Assembly (NCBI RefSeq): GCF_964340395.1
Contig: NC_135550.1
Span: forward strand, 30,285,176-30,349,175
Source: Glandiceps talaboti
Taxonomy: Eukaryota; Hemichordata; Enteropneusta; Spengelidae
Length of the DNA stretch: 64,000 nucleotides
Reading direction: 5' to 3'
The stretch's first letter is position 1; every line of letters begins with the position of its first letter. The translations under genes were made by a program, and so were the position numbers. Below are positions 1-13,700 of this stretch, one piece after another. The notes below the pieces were generated by a model. That model ran no database searches. It had not been told where the DNA came from and worked only from the letters and a program-made list of their open reading frames with translations.

Positions 1-1570
1 AGGGTGTAAATGGTGCATGGTATTCAATCTTATAAAAGACATACTTGACATTTTAATGACATTTATTTTGGTTCTATTTTTTCCCATTTAATGCAACTAC
101 CCCAATCATACACCTCACAGCCCCAGGACTTGCAGCGTATCAAGGTGTCTACATTTTTTCATGCAATGTTATGGTGTTTTATGTTGTCATGGTGATTTCA
201 TCATTGTCATGGTGATTTTGTTGTTGTCACTAATTTGCATGTAAAATTTTTGTATATAATTTTGTGTCTAACATATATGAATGTAATTTATTCATGTTTA
301 CCTTGTTTTTGTTGAATGTTTAATTGGAATGTGTATTTGTACATTTCTGAGATGTGGATAAGAATTTTGATATTTGCAGAACTCAAAATAGATGTGCAAT
401 ACATAAAATATGAACAAATCTTAGCAACTGTACACCTTCTACTTTTACATTGACTGACAGATCAGGCTTTGCCAGCTCTCTTTTAATCCCTTTCCACAAA
501 CAATGATATCAAAGCTCCCAGGTAATTCATTGTACAATCTGACTCTAACAATGTTGTAGCTCAGTATTACAACATAAAGAAAAACATTCAAAAGAACAAA
601 AATAAAAGGCAAGAGAAAATATTGAAGTCACACAGTGTAGTAGAAAGTTGATGAAATTCAATCTGCAGGCTAACGTCTAGACTGAAACTGATTAAAATAG
701 AATGCAATCTCTTCAATAACCAAGTTTATCTGGTACATGGTGGACTTCTTGTGATTCTATCACTTTCACTCATAGACTGTCTCTATTGCAAATAAAAACT
801 TGTCAACATCTCAGAACATAGCTGATAAGTCAATTTCATATGGTATATGTGAATGCAAAGTAGATGTTGGTACATATAGTGTATAAATAATGGTGTACAC
901 TGGTACATGGTGATGAAACAAAAATGATTTGCATGAAATTATATTTGTCTTAAAGGTGCATGGTAATTGGTAGTTTATTAAATGTAGAATGAGTCAAGTG
1001 TTAATTTGAGTGTTAACTTTGGAGATATGCGAACAGTGTTGGTAGTAGTTTGAGATGTTTGATTTACATACACAGTATCACTGTCACCTTAGTGTTTCTT
1101 ACACGACACATTCTATCACTGTCACCTTAGTGTTTCTTACACAGAACATTCTATCTTTGACATTTTCTCTTTCTGTCTGTAACTCTTCTAAGCCTACACA
1201 AACTCTGGAACATTTTTATCTGTGTCTTAGGCATACCCTCATGTGTGGATGACAATCTGTTTTTTCCTATTCATTATGTTTCTCTCTGGTATGCAGAGAA
1301 TGAAACTCTATTTCATCTTTTTCTTCCATGTTTTCTGTCATTTGCTCCAAACTCTATTTTTACAATCGCTCTAGACACAATACATCCTAAAATACAAATA
1401 TATGTTATCTTCATTTCTGTCGACTTTTGTAATTATTTCATCAAATAACTTAACAGAATGTGTTTTGCATGATTCAGTTTGTCAGTGTATGATAATCCAA
1501 ATGAAAAAAATATCTCTTGTCTAAAGTTATCCTTTTAATATTAAAAAGCATCAAATTTCTCTCACTACAG
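1..1570 (+). other. Nesprin intron, 3' portion
   Basis: AT-rich non-coding sequence ending in a pyrimidine-rich acceptor at 1570. It includes a direct duplication of about 41 bp at 1077-1155 (the CACCTTAGTGTTTCTTACAC unit appears twice). Short open frames here have no recognisable protein similarity. A possible 24-nt microexon at 121-144 is treated under findings. Confidence 0.7.
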
Positions 1571-1704
1571 GGTTTACAAACAGAGTTCAAAAACAACCGT
1601 GGTCATCTGACAAGTCTGAGTAAGCTGACCAATCAGCTCATCCAGGTGTGTGAGCCATCAGTCAGCAGTGGGCTTGAAAGAACAATGTCTGACACCAGCA
1701 ACAG
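1571..1704 (+). CDS. SYNE1: Nesprin exon a (residues 1-45 of the window product)
   Basis: The acceptor CACTACAG and donor GTAGGT bound a phase 0 to phase 2 exon. It encodes the end of a spectrin-repeat helix ([20 protein letters not shown]). The codon split with the next exon gives Arg, which reconstitutes the NRW motif typical of the start of spectrin helix C. Confidence 0.88.
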
Positions 1705-4700
1705 GTAGGTCAAAGTGCAAAGTTCATATGGCGCTATGCCAACAATACTTCCTCATTTTTTATGCAGCCAAAAAAATAGACATGCAGGTTGATAAGAATT
1801 ATGATGAGAGATATTTATAGGTATTTTAGATAGTGATACTGTACTGTAAGGTTATGCATTGCCTGTCATAGACTTTGCAGTCGGTGAAATGGATGGTGAG
1901 ACCGCCCTAAAAAGGTGTGTAGAACTTGACTTATTATCTCAGGGGTTGTACTCAGCATGGTGAAATTAAAACTGGTAATGCTTGTGCATAGCACACTTTC
2001 CAATAATTACCATAGAAACCAACTGGAAGTACCTACTACTATAAATAGTCATATTTTCTGAGGTTTAGCCAGGGAAATAAATATGGTTTTTTTTTACAAT
2101 AATGTGTTTTTCCCATTTGAAAACTGCATTACAAAAATGAGTTGCTCACAAGATGTATGTATTTGTAAAAGAATAAATAATATGAATTATTCGGCCATGA
2201 TTACATAACGAAAACAAATCAGCAAATTAATGTTATGTAAAACTACACAATAAAGATGAAAAAATGTACACGTACATGAAGACAAAACTGTCCATTTGTT
2301 GTATTATAGTTGTATTTGATATATTGTAATATATCGGGAGGTTCATTTCAATGCCAGCCACATTATCCTCTGCTATGTAGAGCCTAGCCTGGAATCCATA
2401 CAGATTGGCATTTTAAAGTTTTGCTTAATTTAAAATACCAATCCACATGAATTCCAGGCTATGTAGAGCCAGGAAGACATATCATACTAAAACTATGGTT
2501 GTAGGAATTGTAATGCATGTATTAAAAAGTTATAGTTTTAGCTTAGAGTTTTAAAACCTGGAGGTAACCTGGGTGATAAAAGATTAAAATATTTACATAG
2601 TTCAGCTCTCTTTCCATAGATTTGTCATAAATACCACATATAGAAACCAAAGTCATTGAGATCTACATTATATCCCCTTGTCCTCCCAAATACACACCCT
2701 CCTCCAGCCCCCTTATCAATTCAGTAATTTAAGTTTCTCCCCATTTCATTCATGTGCAATCCAAGGAACCAATGGCTATGTCAAAGGTGAAACAAATTTT
2801 GCCATTGATTTGTTGATTTTCAAATTATTAATGGAGTTGATACAGTGTTTGTAAGTTGTGTTGAGTCAATATAGTCACTGGTTTTGATAACTACAAAATA
2901 AACATTGCAGTCTGAAGTATACCTTGTTCAAGGTTATTGCACAAGATACTGGTATTGCCATCAAAGATGAAACTGATAAAAATGGCTTCAACAGAAAAAT
3001 GAACAGGCACAAAGATATTATCAAATGTACACAAAGTCAAGTATATTTACATTGCAACTAAGAAAGTTTATATTTTAGAGATATAAAATCTGTTTTACTC
3101 TGCATTGTGTAAAAGTGCAACATCTTTGATTTGTAAACTTGCATTCTTTTTGTATCAGAGAGCAAGAAGTTTATTCCAGTATCACTCACACACACCATAG
3201 AAATAGGCATTTTAAAGAAAAAATACATAAAAATTCGATGAAAAATTAATGTATTGTTTGGTTATGATAGATGCTATAGCAATGTCTTGTTAGCAACAGT
3301 CACCATGGTAACACATGATAGTGTCATGAATAGACAGGTTTAGTGACTTCTGACCTTTTGAAACCTACATCAATAGGTTCATATCAATAAATATTGTACA
3401 CACATATAAATGTGATATCAAAAGTGGATGGAGATGTCAATTTTATTACCATTTTAGCCAGTTATTTGAATATGTTGCAAATATGTTCAAAGCGCATGCA
3501 ACAGACTGCGAAATTTGTGAACTATTTTCTGCTGTATTGAATATTATTTTCAAAGTTTATCAATATATGTAGTGATAGATTTAGAATCATGTTTCTGTAA
3601 GTAAAATGATCCAAAGGGGAAAAAAGAAGAAGAAAAGAGATGAGTACTGATTTCAGTTACTATTGGTTTTCACTGACTGTATATGTGTCTAATCTAACAG
3701 ATGGAAGACAGTAGATGAACAGCTAAGAGACACCGTCAACTTGTTTGAACAAGCTCTGATGCACTGGGAGAAATATGAGGAAGAGTACAGGAAAGTTGCC
3801 GAGTGGATTGAAGGGAAGGAAAGGAAAGTTGAAGATGTTTTCCTGGCAGCTGCCGACAAAGATTGGGATTCTGATAAAGAGAAACAATTAGACACTGCTA
3901 AGGTAAATTATTGTCAACCTTGCACGTCAATAGATTTCTTCAAAAAAAAAAGATTTTCTCAAATTTTATACAATTTTTGATAAATTTCTTGCAAATTTTG
4001 GTCTACAGATAGACTTGTGTATTTTCTGCATATTCCACATAAAAAATGTGATTGATAAAAAGATATACTTATTGATTTGGTAATGAGAGAGTGTGAACAA
4101 GCCACCTTCTTGCAATGTTAGGTGTGATTTTGATGGAAAATTTGAATTGTGTGTGTGTGTTACTTCTGTGATAGAACCCTGAATCTGATCCAAGTTGTAG
4201 CCTCCATCTACATGTAATGTAAATACAATGTCAGCACAGAGTCTGACTGCACTCCTTCAAAGAACAAAGAAACAGTCATCTGTCTGAACTGTCCAGCCTG
4301 TTTCCATGGATATAACCTGTGACCTTTGACTCAACAGACATCTGTAGGATATGCAGAAAATTGAGATTTTTATCAGAGCTTGATCTTACATTGACTGATG
4401 ATGTGTAAACAGAAGCCAATTAAGTTCTGAAACATAGCCATCTAACAAACTGTTATTTTGTGTCTCTCCAACTGGTAGGAGCTACAGAGTGACTTGGAGG
4501 AATACAGCGGCGTGTCTGATTTGACTTCCCTGATTGAACCATTGACTAGGCACATGGACACTACAACTATTGTTACTATAACATCACAGCAGAAGTCACT
4601 ACAACAGGTAAGTACTATTTCTCTATTCAAAATGTGTTGGCAAAAATCCAAACTGTTTCTTCAAATTTCAAAAAATTTCTTCAAAAAATTTAAAATTCTT

Positions 4701-7700
4701 CCAAATCCAAAGTATATGTACTAAAATTGAAGTATTTCCTCAAAATTTCAAATGTTTTTCAACTATCGTGTCTTCTCTTTCAAAATTCAAAAGATTTCTT
4801 CATTAGAATTATCTTTTTTTGCTGTGTGTTTTCATCGTTCAAGAGAATATGACTATACACTGTACAAAATCATTCTCTCAAGTTTAATGTAAGCTTTTCC
4901 AATGTTTTAAAATTGTAGTTTTAATGTTATTACTGGTAGATTTTGTGAGTAAAGAAATAACTGTCAATGATATGAAACAGACTTACCATGTTGTAACATG
5001 TTATGAATGAGTTGTTGTATTTTACTGAACATAAATAAATGTCAAGACAAGAGTTGAAGAAATGCTTGTTTGCAAGCTAATCATTATCTTAAAAGTAGTT
5101 GTCAAAAGAAACACACACAAAGAGAACTGTCACAATACAATTATTTATCTTTGAGCTTCTGTTGACCATTTCTACTGTATTCAACTTTTCATCTTTTTTG
5201 TCCAAAATTAGTTTGATTATTGTTATTTTTTAGATTATAATTTTATCCAACTTTAAGAAAACCACTTGTCAAAACTGATTATCAAAATTACTGAAAATGT
5301 TAGATAACTGTAAAGTCTTTTGAAAAGAAAACAAAAAAGTTGAGCAGATTGTGATTTTTAGAGTCTCTGTGCAGCTGCCACGGGTCAAAATGTGGTATTG
5401 TCATTAAATACACGTCTGTATTTAGTAGTCAGTGATTCACAGTCTGATTGTTGTGTTCCATGACTTCTGTAGAAACATGATAGTATGACCCAGGCCATCA
5501 ATAAACAAGTACGTAGTATGGAGTATGACATCATAGCACAGAAGAGGTTCCAAGATGCATTGCAGGCGCTGTCGTTCTGGATGGAAAACATGGAGGAAAT
5601 AATCAGTAAAGACGATCCAAACAGATCGGCTGACGAAAACGCTATCAGAGACAGAATGGAAGAATTAAAGGTAAATAATGTTATTTTAGTCGGTAGAAGT
5701 TTACAGAATTCAACAAACTTTTATTTCAAAAGCTAAGATTCATGATTTGCGGTCATTAAACTTTAAAGTATGGCTACTGTATCTATTTGACATTCAAATT
5801 ATAACGGACGATACCATACATTTGTGTTTGGATATTCATGTAAAGTTTCTATTGTATAAATGGAAGTCTTGTAACCATAGGAAAATATAAAAAAAATGAA
5901 TCTCAAACAGTTGACATATTCTGCCAATTTTCATTGGAAATGTGGTTCAAACTTTCATTAAGTTGAATTTGGAGAGTTTTAATGTAACTTTAATTGTACA
6001 GTAAAAATAGAGTCAACCATTTATTTCAAAGTAATAGGTAATGAAAATAAACCAAAGTATAAACTACTATTTGGGTGCTTTAACCAGATTACTTTGTGAT
6101 TTCAAAGGATATAATTATAAGGACACTGTTTATTTTGATAATGCCAGTAATGGTGTGAATTAATGATAAACAGTCTCAACACTATATCTGTGGTTTGTTT
6201 TCATTAATGTTTGGTAGTAGGGGGTGTGATTATAATCACCCCTCAAGGGTATAGGAACAGGAAGAGATATAGAATGATTCAACAGACAGGAAAATGTACA
6301 GTAACAGGAAGAGAAAACCATCATGTTCTGATTAAAAAGATGTATCAACCTTGTGTATGGGCAGGTATTATGTTGGGTTGGGTAAAATTCTGTTATAATT
6401 GTACTCTGCCTTTACACTAAAAAATACTGTAATAAACTAAATGGTGTTAAAATGGTATGCTATTAATGAGCTACATCATCCTGAAAAAACAAATCCAGTT
6501 AGAAAACATTTCGCACTAGAAGTGAACCCCAGACAAATAGTTTTATATGCAGAGATTAGATTATGTTTATTGAATTGCTTGGCATGGCATGGCATGGCCT
6601 AGTTTGTGTCATCACAATACTTGCAATGCTTGCCATACCAATCAGGTCAACAGATGTCCGATTCTAAAGAGCTATATCACCATAGAGACAGGTCAAAGGT
6701 CACCACTCTGTAACCCAATAGTGAATAGACTGCAGCGCCCTCCATTTGTTGCTAGGATGAGATTGGTTTGAATATTTGAATCAGTTATACTACAACTGTC
6801 CTTTGATAAGTATTGTACACAATAATAGATGTCCATTTCTTTGATAAGTTTTTGAAGATATTCAGAATGGTAAGTTTGATGGATTATAACTTAGCTAACT
6901 ATTCATAGGGATTATTTTACTCCTGCCAAAGGGAAAGGACCTTGAAGATTGATAAATTTATCTGCAGGGTAATATCCGTTATCTTGATATTTTGTACAAC
7001 ATATGGTGGGACATATGTGAACAGAGAGTGGATACTATCTGTATCACCAACTGATTGATGCAAAGAATGGGATCATTACATCTAGCCTATACAAAAAAAC
7101 AATTTTCAGTCCCTAAATCTTGTAATAGACTGTAACATTTAGCTTGATGTAATTACATTTTATATTTATACATGAAATAATTTTAATTTCACATTATTTG
7201 TTGCTAGCATATTAATATTTTGATGTCCATTCACAGATTATGATATGTTTTTTTAAGTCATTTTGTTGATTATTTTTTACATATTACTTCTTCCACAGTC
7301 TGTGATGTTACAATTCACCAACCATACAACCCAGTTAGATAATCTAAATGAGATGGGATATAAACTGTCCCTGAATGACAGCAATGCTGAGAAACTGACC
7401 AATTTGAACCATAAATGGAATACACTATCCAACCAAACTTCTGAGAAATATCGCAGCCTACAGGGAATATTACTGCAACAACAGAGCTTTGCACAGAAAT
7501 GTGATGCATGGATGATATTTCTGGCACAGACTGAACGTAACTTGGCTGTGGATATAGCTGGAAGTTATGAACTGTTGTTAGAACAACAAAAACTCTATGA
7601 CGTAAGTTTACCTGTGTCTTGATTAATCATCAAATTTGAAGCAAACAACGTAAAGTTGATCTTGTTGGAAATGATTTTGAAATGATAAAGAAATGGTCCC

Positions 7701-10700
7701 TTTCTTCACTGGCACCAATTATATTATATTTTGTCAAAGAATGTCTTTGTTCATGCATCACTTTGATGAAAAGGTGGAGTGACCTAAACATTACTTTGTA
7801 CACAAATTTGAGGTACTTCTGTCACTCTGCTATAGAATAACAGTAACAGTAATATAGAAATGTATCATTTATATAGTACCATGTACACTTAAACCAAGGA
7901 GTTGGTAGGAGCATTGAGTAATATATTTTGAACCTAAAATGGTGCTGTGTCCTTATAAGAACACTTAGATGAATTTTTCAACTACTGAATATTACTGTTT
8001 TATAGTCTTTTGTGACATTACTCAACTTGACGACTATCAGATACTTCATTTGACATGGCCCATTTCCATGGCGACATACAATTCAATATAGATGAACTCT
8101 ATCTGTCACTTTGGGAATGTCATAGTGGTCATTCATTGCCTTTATACATTTATGAAATGTCATGGTCACTTACAAACCAAGGTCAAGTTGGTCCTCTCAA
8201 TGTTAAATATTTACTCTAAACTTTTAATGACTTTCCTTTGTGGTTTTTTACACAGCTTTTTGAGGCTGACATCTTCAACAGACAGCAAATTCTGTTCTCC
8301 ATCATCAGTGATGGTCAGAAGATGCTTCAAGATGGTGAAGTAGAAGACCAAGAAGAATTCCAACATAAATTGACTCTACTAAGTGAACAATGGCAGAGTG
8401 TTGTCAAGAGGGCAAATCAACGAAAAGACATCATTGACAAAGGTATCAAAGACTGGCAAATGTACAGGACAATGCTGGAAAAAATGAATGAGTGGCTAGC
8501 AGAGATGGAAGAAGAACTGAAAACTTACGAATTTAGTACTGCCACTCTGGAAACACTCAAGAACTTACTGGAACATGCAAAGGTAAGGTTAAAACCAGTA
8601 AAGATAGTTTTGTGGTGTTAGCGCCCTCAAGTGGGGATATTTAGAAAAAGATTGTTTACTATCAGAGTGTAAAATTTGAGATTGGTTCAGTAATGTAAAA
8701 GTCTCTTTACTATTAAAATCTTGGCAGTGAAAAATTCTCAAGTAAACAATATTTCTTTCTGAAATAATTGAAACTGATTTTTGAAACATTCAAAATTATG
8801 CCATCGTCATTGTGAGAACGCATTAACTACTAAAAAACAAAGTTGGAATCATGATAGATATTATAGAACAAATCAAATGACAAAAGTATGAACATTACTT
8901 TCAATTTTTTTTGTTATTTTTCCTCAGACGTCCCAAAAAGCTGTGGCTATACAAGAAGGCAACTACTTAACTCTAAACGAGGCTGGCAAGCAACTAATGA
9001 AAGTGTCTGAAAAGATGGCTGGCGAGGTAATCAAGATGGAACTACAAGAAACACAAAAACACTGGCATAGTATCACAACCTCACTTAAGAAACATACCCA
9101 GAGACTTGAAGACCTCTTAGGACAGTGGAACGACGCAGAAGAAAACATTGAAGATCTACTAGCTTGGTTACGTGACACCAAGAAAATGTTAACAGTTCCA
9201 CTGCCCAATCAATACGAAGAATTACATCATGACCTGCAGAAATGCAAGGTGAGGGCGCTGTTCTGTATTCTCAGTACTTCAAACCTAAGCTTACCGCTGA
9301 CATTAGAATAATGTTGTTATTGAATACATGTATAGTTATACTGTAATTGCATGAACTTCATGAACACGAAATTTATGGAAAAACTAATGAAGGCATGGTG
9401 GATACCTGGTAAAAGCTTTGATGAGCTACTAGGTGCTAAATGAACATAAATTTATGAACTTAGACAAAAGTTAAGAATTCATAGTTTTAAAACAACTAAG
9501 TAACCAGCTGAGCAATACTTGTAGATTTGAATGAAGTATTTGATGTGGTCAGCATGCTATGTTTGCTGTTTGACTTTAAGATCTTTAAGTTTGTGTCAGT
9601 GGAAGCAGCAAATCTGGTTAATTTCTGTAAATACATTTAGAGGTATTTTACTTGTAAGGTGAACATTGTGTGTTGAGTAGTTTTATTTAGGTGAGTCAAA
9701 TTCTTTGACAAAATTTATGATATTGAACCAACAAATTTCTGATGTCAATAATATTTTATAAACAGTACTTTTATGATGTTTAAGATATGTAATTTCATGT
9801 ACTGTTGAGTACATGTAAGAATCAAAATCTCTGTTCATCTGTTAACCACAGGGATAACTTTTATCAGTGTTTGATATGTAGTAATCATAGTGTAATCACT
9901 ATTAACCAAAACTTATTTTTCCTTTCACAGGAATATGAAAATGCCTTTGAAACCTCAAAGGGAAAACTGAAAACACTATCAAACCAAGAGCACCAACTCG
10001 CCACCATCATCAATCCAGACGATCTCTCCATCCTTAGAGAACGAATTTCTCTACTTGGTAAACAGTGGGATGAAATCCATCAACAGACCACTCAGAAGAA
10101 ACAACGAATCATGGACCGACTTGGTGAATGGTCACAGTTTACAGAGAAATATAAGGAGTTCTCTGATTGGTTGACTCAAACTGAAGTGAAAGTATCACAA
10201 AATGGTGAAACCAGCATAGAAGACCTGCTGCAAAAACTACAATGTGTAAGTAATTCTGTCATGTTGTCAGGTTTTACTGGGGAAATGCTACGGAAGGAAA
10301 CATTACCGTCTTCCCAAACCTTGAAACCGTCTTTTGTTGAAACATTTTACTAAATTAAAGTTTGTGGTATGCTTTCTTTTCTATTGAAAATAGGGTTTGA
10401 CTTTTTGACATTTAAAAGTCTGCAAATATTTTGGTGTTTAGACACTGCAGAGAATAAGACAGTCAGAAAGCAAGTGTTTAGATGTGTAAAATATAACAAA
10501 TAGTCTATTCAGCATTCAAAAAATTGTTGAGGTTTTGGGCATTTAGAAAATTTGAATACTTGGCAACTGGGCTGTGGTAGTTAATTATTCCTTCATTTTG
10601 TAGATACCCTTCCTAGAAATCTGTTAGTGCTCTTCAAATGTTAAGCAAGCTTTGTAATAGTCAATATTATAGTACCAGCAAAGGAAATGCTGAGTGAACC

Positions 10701-13700
10701 ATACTCATAGAGCGCCCTCAGTGTTAACTTATTTCAAAGTTATATAATATATAGCCTGTATCAAAGAAATGAACATAGAGGGCACTATCCAAGTCTAGCA
10801 TTCTTGATTGCCTGAACAGTGGTGTCTATGAAATTGTTTGTTGCTTCATTATACAGCATCTACATCTCATATTGAACCTTTAAAATTTTGTATACTTGTA
10901 TACAGTACATCTTGAAATGGTGTGGCATACAAATGAATATGGGAGGGGGGGGGGGGGGGGGTAGTTTCAATATCACTAGTGTAAATTTAAGGTGTACTAA
11001 ACCTAACCAGTGCATGCAATGAGGCATGAGTTGATAGATTAATCAAAGGTCAAAGTTGATTCTATTGTGGTTAAACTAATAACTCCAAAGGTCAAGCCTA
11101 ATCACCCCAATTTGTTGAACATTATACTACTTTGTAGCCATGGTAACAAAATTTTGATTCACTTTGCAAAATGCTGTTGGTTTAGTCCTTTCAAGCAGTA
11201 ATGTTTACTCATCATAAAAGGTCAAGATTAAGCCAAAAATCCAACATTCTCACAAATCAATCTTACAACTAAAATTCATGAATTATTTCAAGCATGGCAT
11301 CAGATAATGAACAAATATAACGGTGCTACTAAAAATTTGAATGTAATGCTAGAGTTGGGCAAAGGTCCAAATAACTTCAAATGATAGATCATGGCTGAAA
11401 GCAAGTTGCCTGTTTTAATATCAGACGCGTGTTTCTGGATGGAAAACGTACAAGACATGGTGGAAAGTACAGTAGGTATTGAGTTTGTAGTGAAAAGATA
11501 GTTGCCAGGTACTAAGTCAGTCTATAAGTGTTGAACTTGTGTTTCAATGTTGGTGAGATTCATAAAGAAAAGAGAAATGACAGGGAAATTCAGTGAACTC
11601 TGTCTGACTGCATTGTAACGTTCTAACATTGATCATATACCAAAAGTTCAGCAGAACAGAAATCTGGAGAAAGTATCGTGAAGACCAGTCTTATTTTGCC
11701 ACACTTGATTCACATACACCTACATGATTGCAGTCATTTTGTGCTGTTAAGTTACTCTAAAACTTTTACATGTAGTGTTAAAATTGATAATTTACAGGGG
11801 TAGTCAGCAACAAATATGGTGTTCATTGTTTTATGTAGAATGATTTAGCAGTAGATTGTACAACCATGAAGTAAAGTCTACTCAGTAATCTGTATTTGTT
11901 GTAAATCTTAGTTTACTTCCATTCAGATACAGACTCTCTGTCTGACTTATCCTCCAAGGAATGAGACCCTTCTAGTTTATGACAGCTTGGTATTTTTACA
12001 AGGTCATTTGTGTTATTCACATTTTTATTGCAGTCTAATGTAGTGTATGTGGGTATATAGACCCATAGGTCACAACAACCTCAATCAAAATGTCTAAAAA
12101 TCAATGGCAAATCATTTTGGGTTTCAAGCAAGAATTCTTTCTCAGTTAAAGAATTTGTCATCATAGCATAATTTTGCTGTTTCCTAGGATCAAAGCATGT
12201 CTATGATGTTTCCACTCACCTTCACAACTCTATACCACTGCAACATACATGATTTTATTACTACAGTTCTGGGAGGTGTGATGGCTAGGTTGTTTTGTTC
12301 ACAAGATTTATGTAGATGATTTGCATGTTATATGATGTAACTTTTAGTAGAGTGTAAATTGCTAGCAAGTCATTAAAAGTGTGCTGTATTCTTGATAGTT
12401 GTTGTTTCTAATCGCAAGTTAATGTTTTAAATAGACAGGAGATAGATAGTTGTATGACAGGATAGTGGCCACATACCACAACTTTGTATGGAGTCTATCA
12501 TTTACTGTACTGTCTTTGATTAAAGCCTTGTTATCAAAGTTGACAACATAAAATATTCATGACTCTGAAACTGGTATGAAATTCATGATCTTGAGTGTTA
12601 CAAAGAAGAGAACTAAGTTGATGACATCTAGCATGGAATTCAAGTATACAATTTGTTTGTCATATTTCACAACAAATAATAAAAAGTTTACACAAATGAT
12701 GAGACACTCTTCTAATAATTCGTTTCAGCCACGGTGCTATGTGAAGTCAACTCTTATTTTTGATTTCAAATGAAGTCAACTTTTGATGTTGATTTCAGGA
12801 CAAAAATGATGAGAAAGTATATGTGCTATTTACTCATTTCAGCCATTGTACCAGCATGTGATGTCAAGTTTTGATTTGAACTCTTTTATATTTGTCATTT
12901 CAGGACTACAGAGAAGAAGTTAGAGTAGCTTCAGAGAATAAACAACAATTGATAGAACTAGGAGAGAAACTTATCATCGCCAGCAATGAACTAAAAGCAA
13001 ATGATATCGAGTACAAACTAGCCAAACTTAACGATAGATGGCAACACTTGATGGACTTAATTGCGGCAAGGTGAGTGAAAACATTATGGGATATAATGGA
13101 TGAGGAGTGTATGTAGAAGTGATGTTGTCATGGTAACAGATGTAGTTTGTGTTACCCTACTTTGTAATTTTGCAAGGATTACTCTTCCTCTTTGGCTGGG
13201 TACAAATTGACTGCTGCTCAGAAGTTCAGAATTGGGTAGGTCTGTTGGTCTGTACTGGAAGAATGGTCAAGGAAAGGGAAATGTTGCTATATCATATGGG
13301 TTCCCATCTATTGGAATGTATATTGTGAATTTTGATAATGATATAACTGACATAAATGACACTTGAAAGTTAGTGAAATCAGTACAATGATATACAAACC
13401 AAATTGTAGATGAGGGGAATACCTATGTTGTGTGATATATTACAATGTGTTATTTGTGACTTTCTACATATCTATAACCACTACAACATTGACGTACATT
13501 AATATGATTCATAACCAAGTGACAGGATACAGTCAGACTACAATTCCTACTCTACCATTACACAACAAATGACTCTAGGCCTGTTTACATCATCCATTGT
13601 TGTTGCCATAGTTACTGCATATCGTAGAGTTGAGTACTCTTCTCCCCTCAAGTCAAAATCAATATATGTAAATTATGATGTACTCCATGAAATTGGTTGT

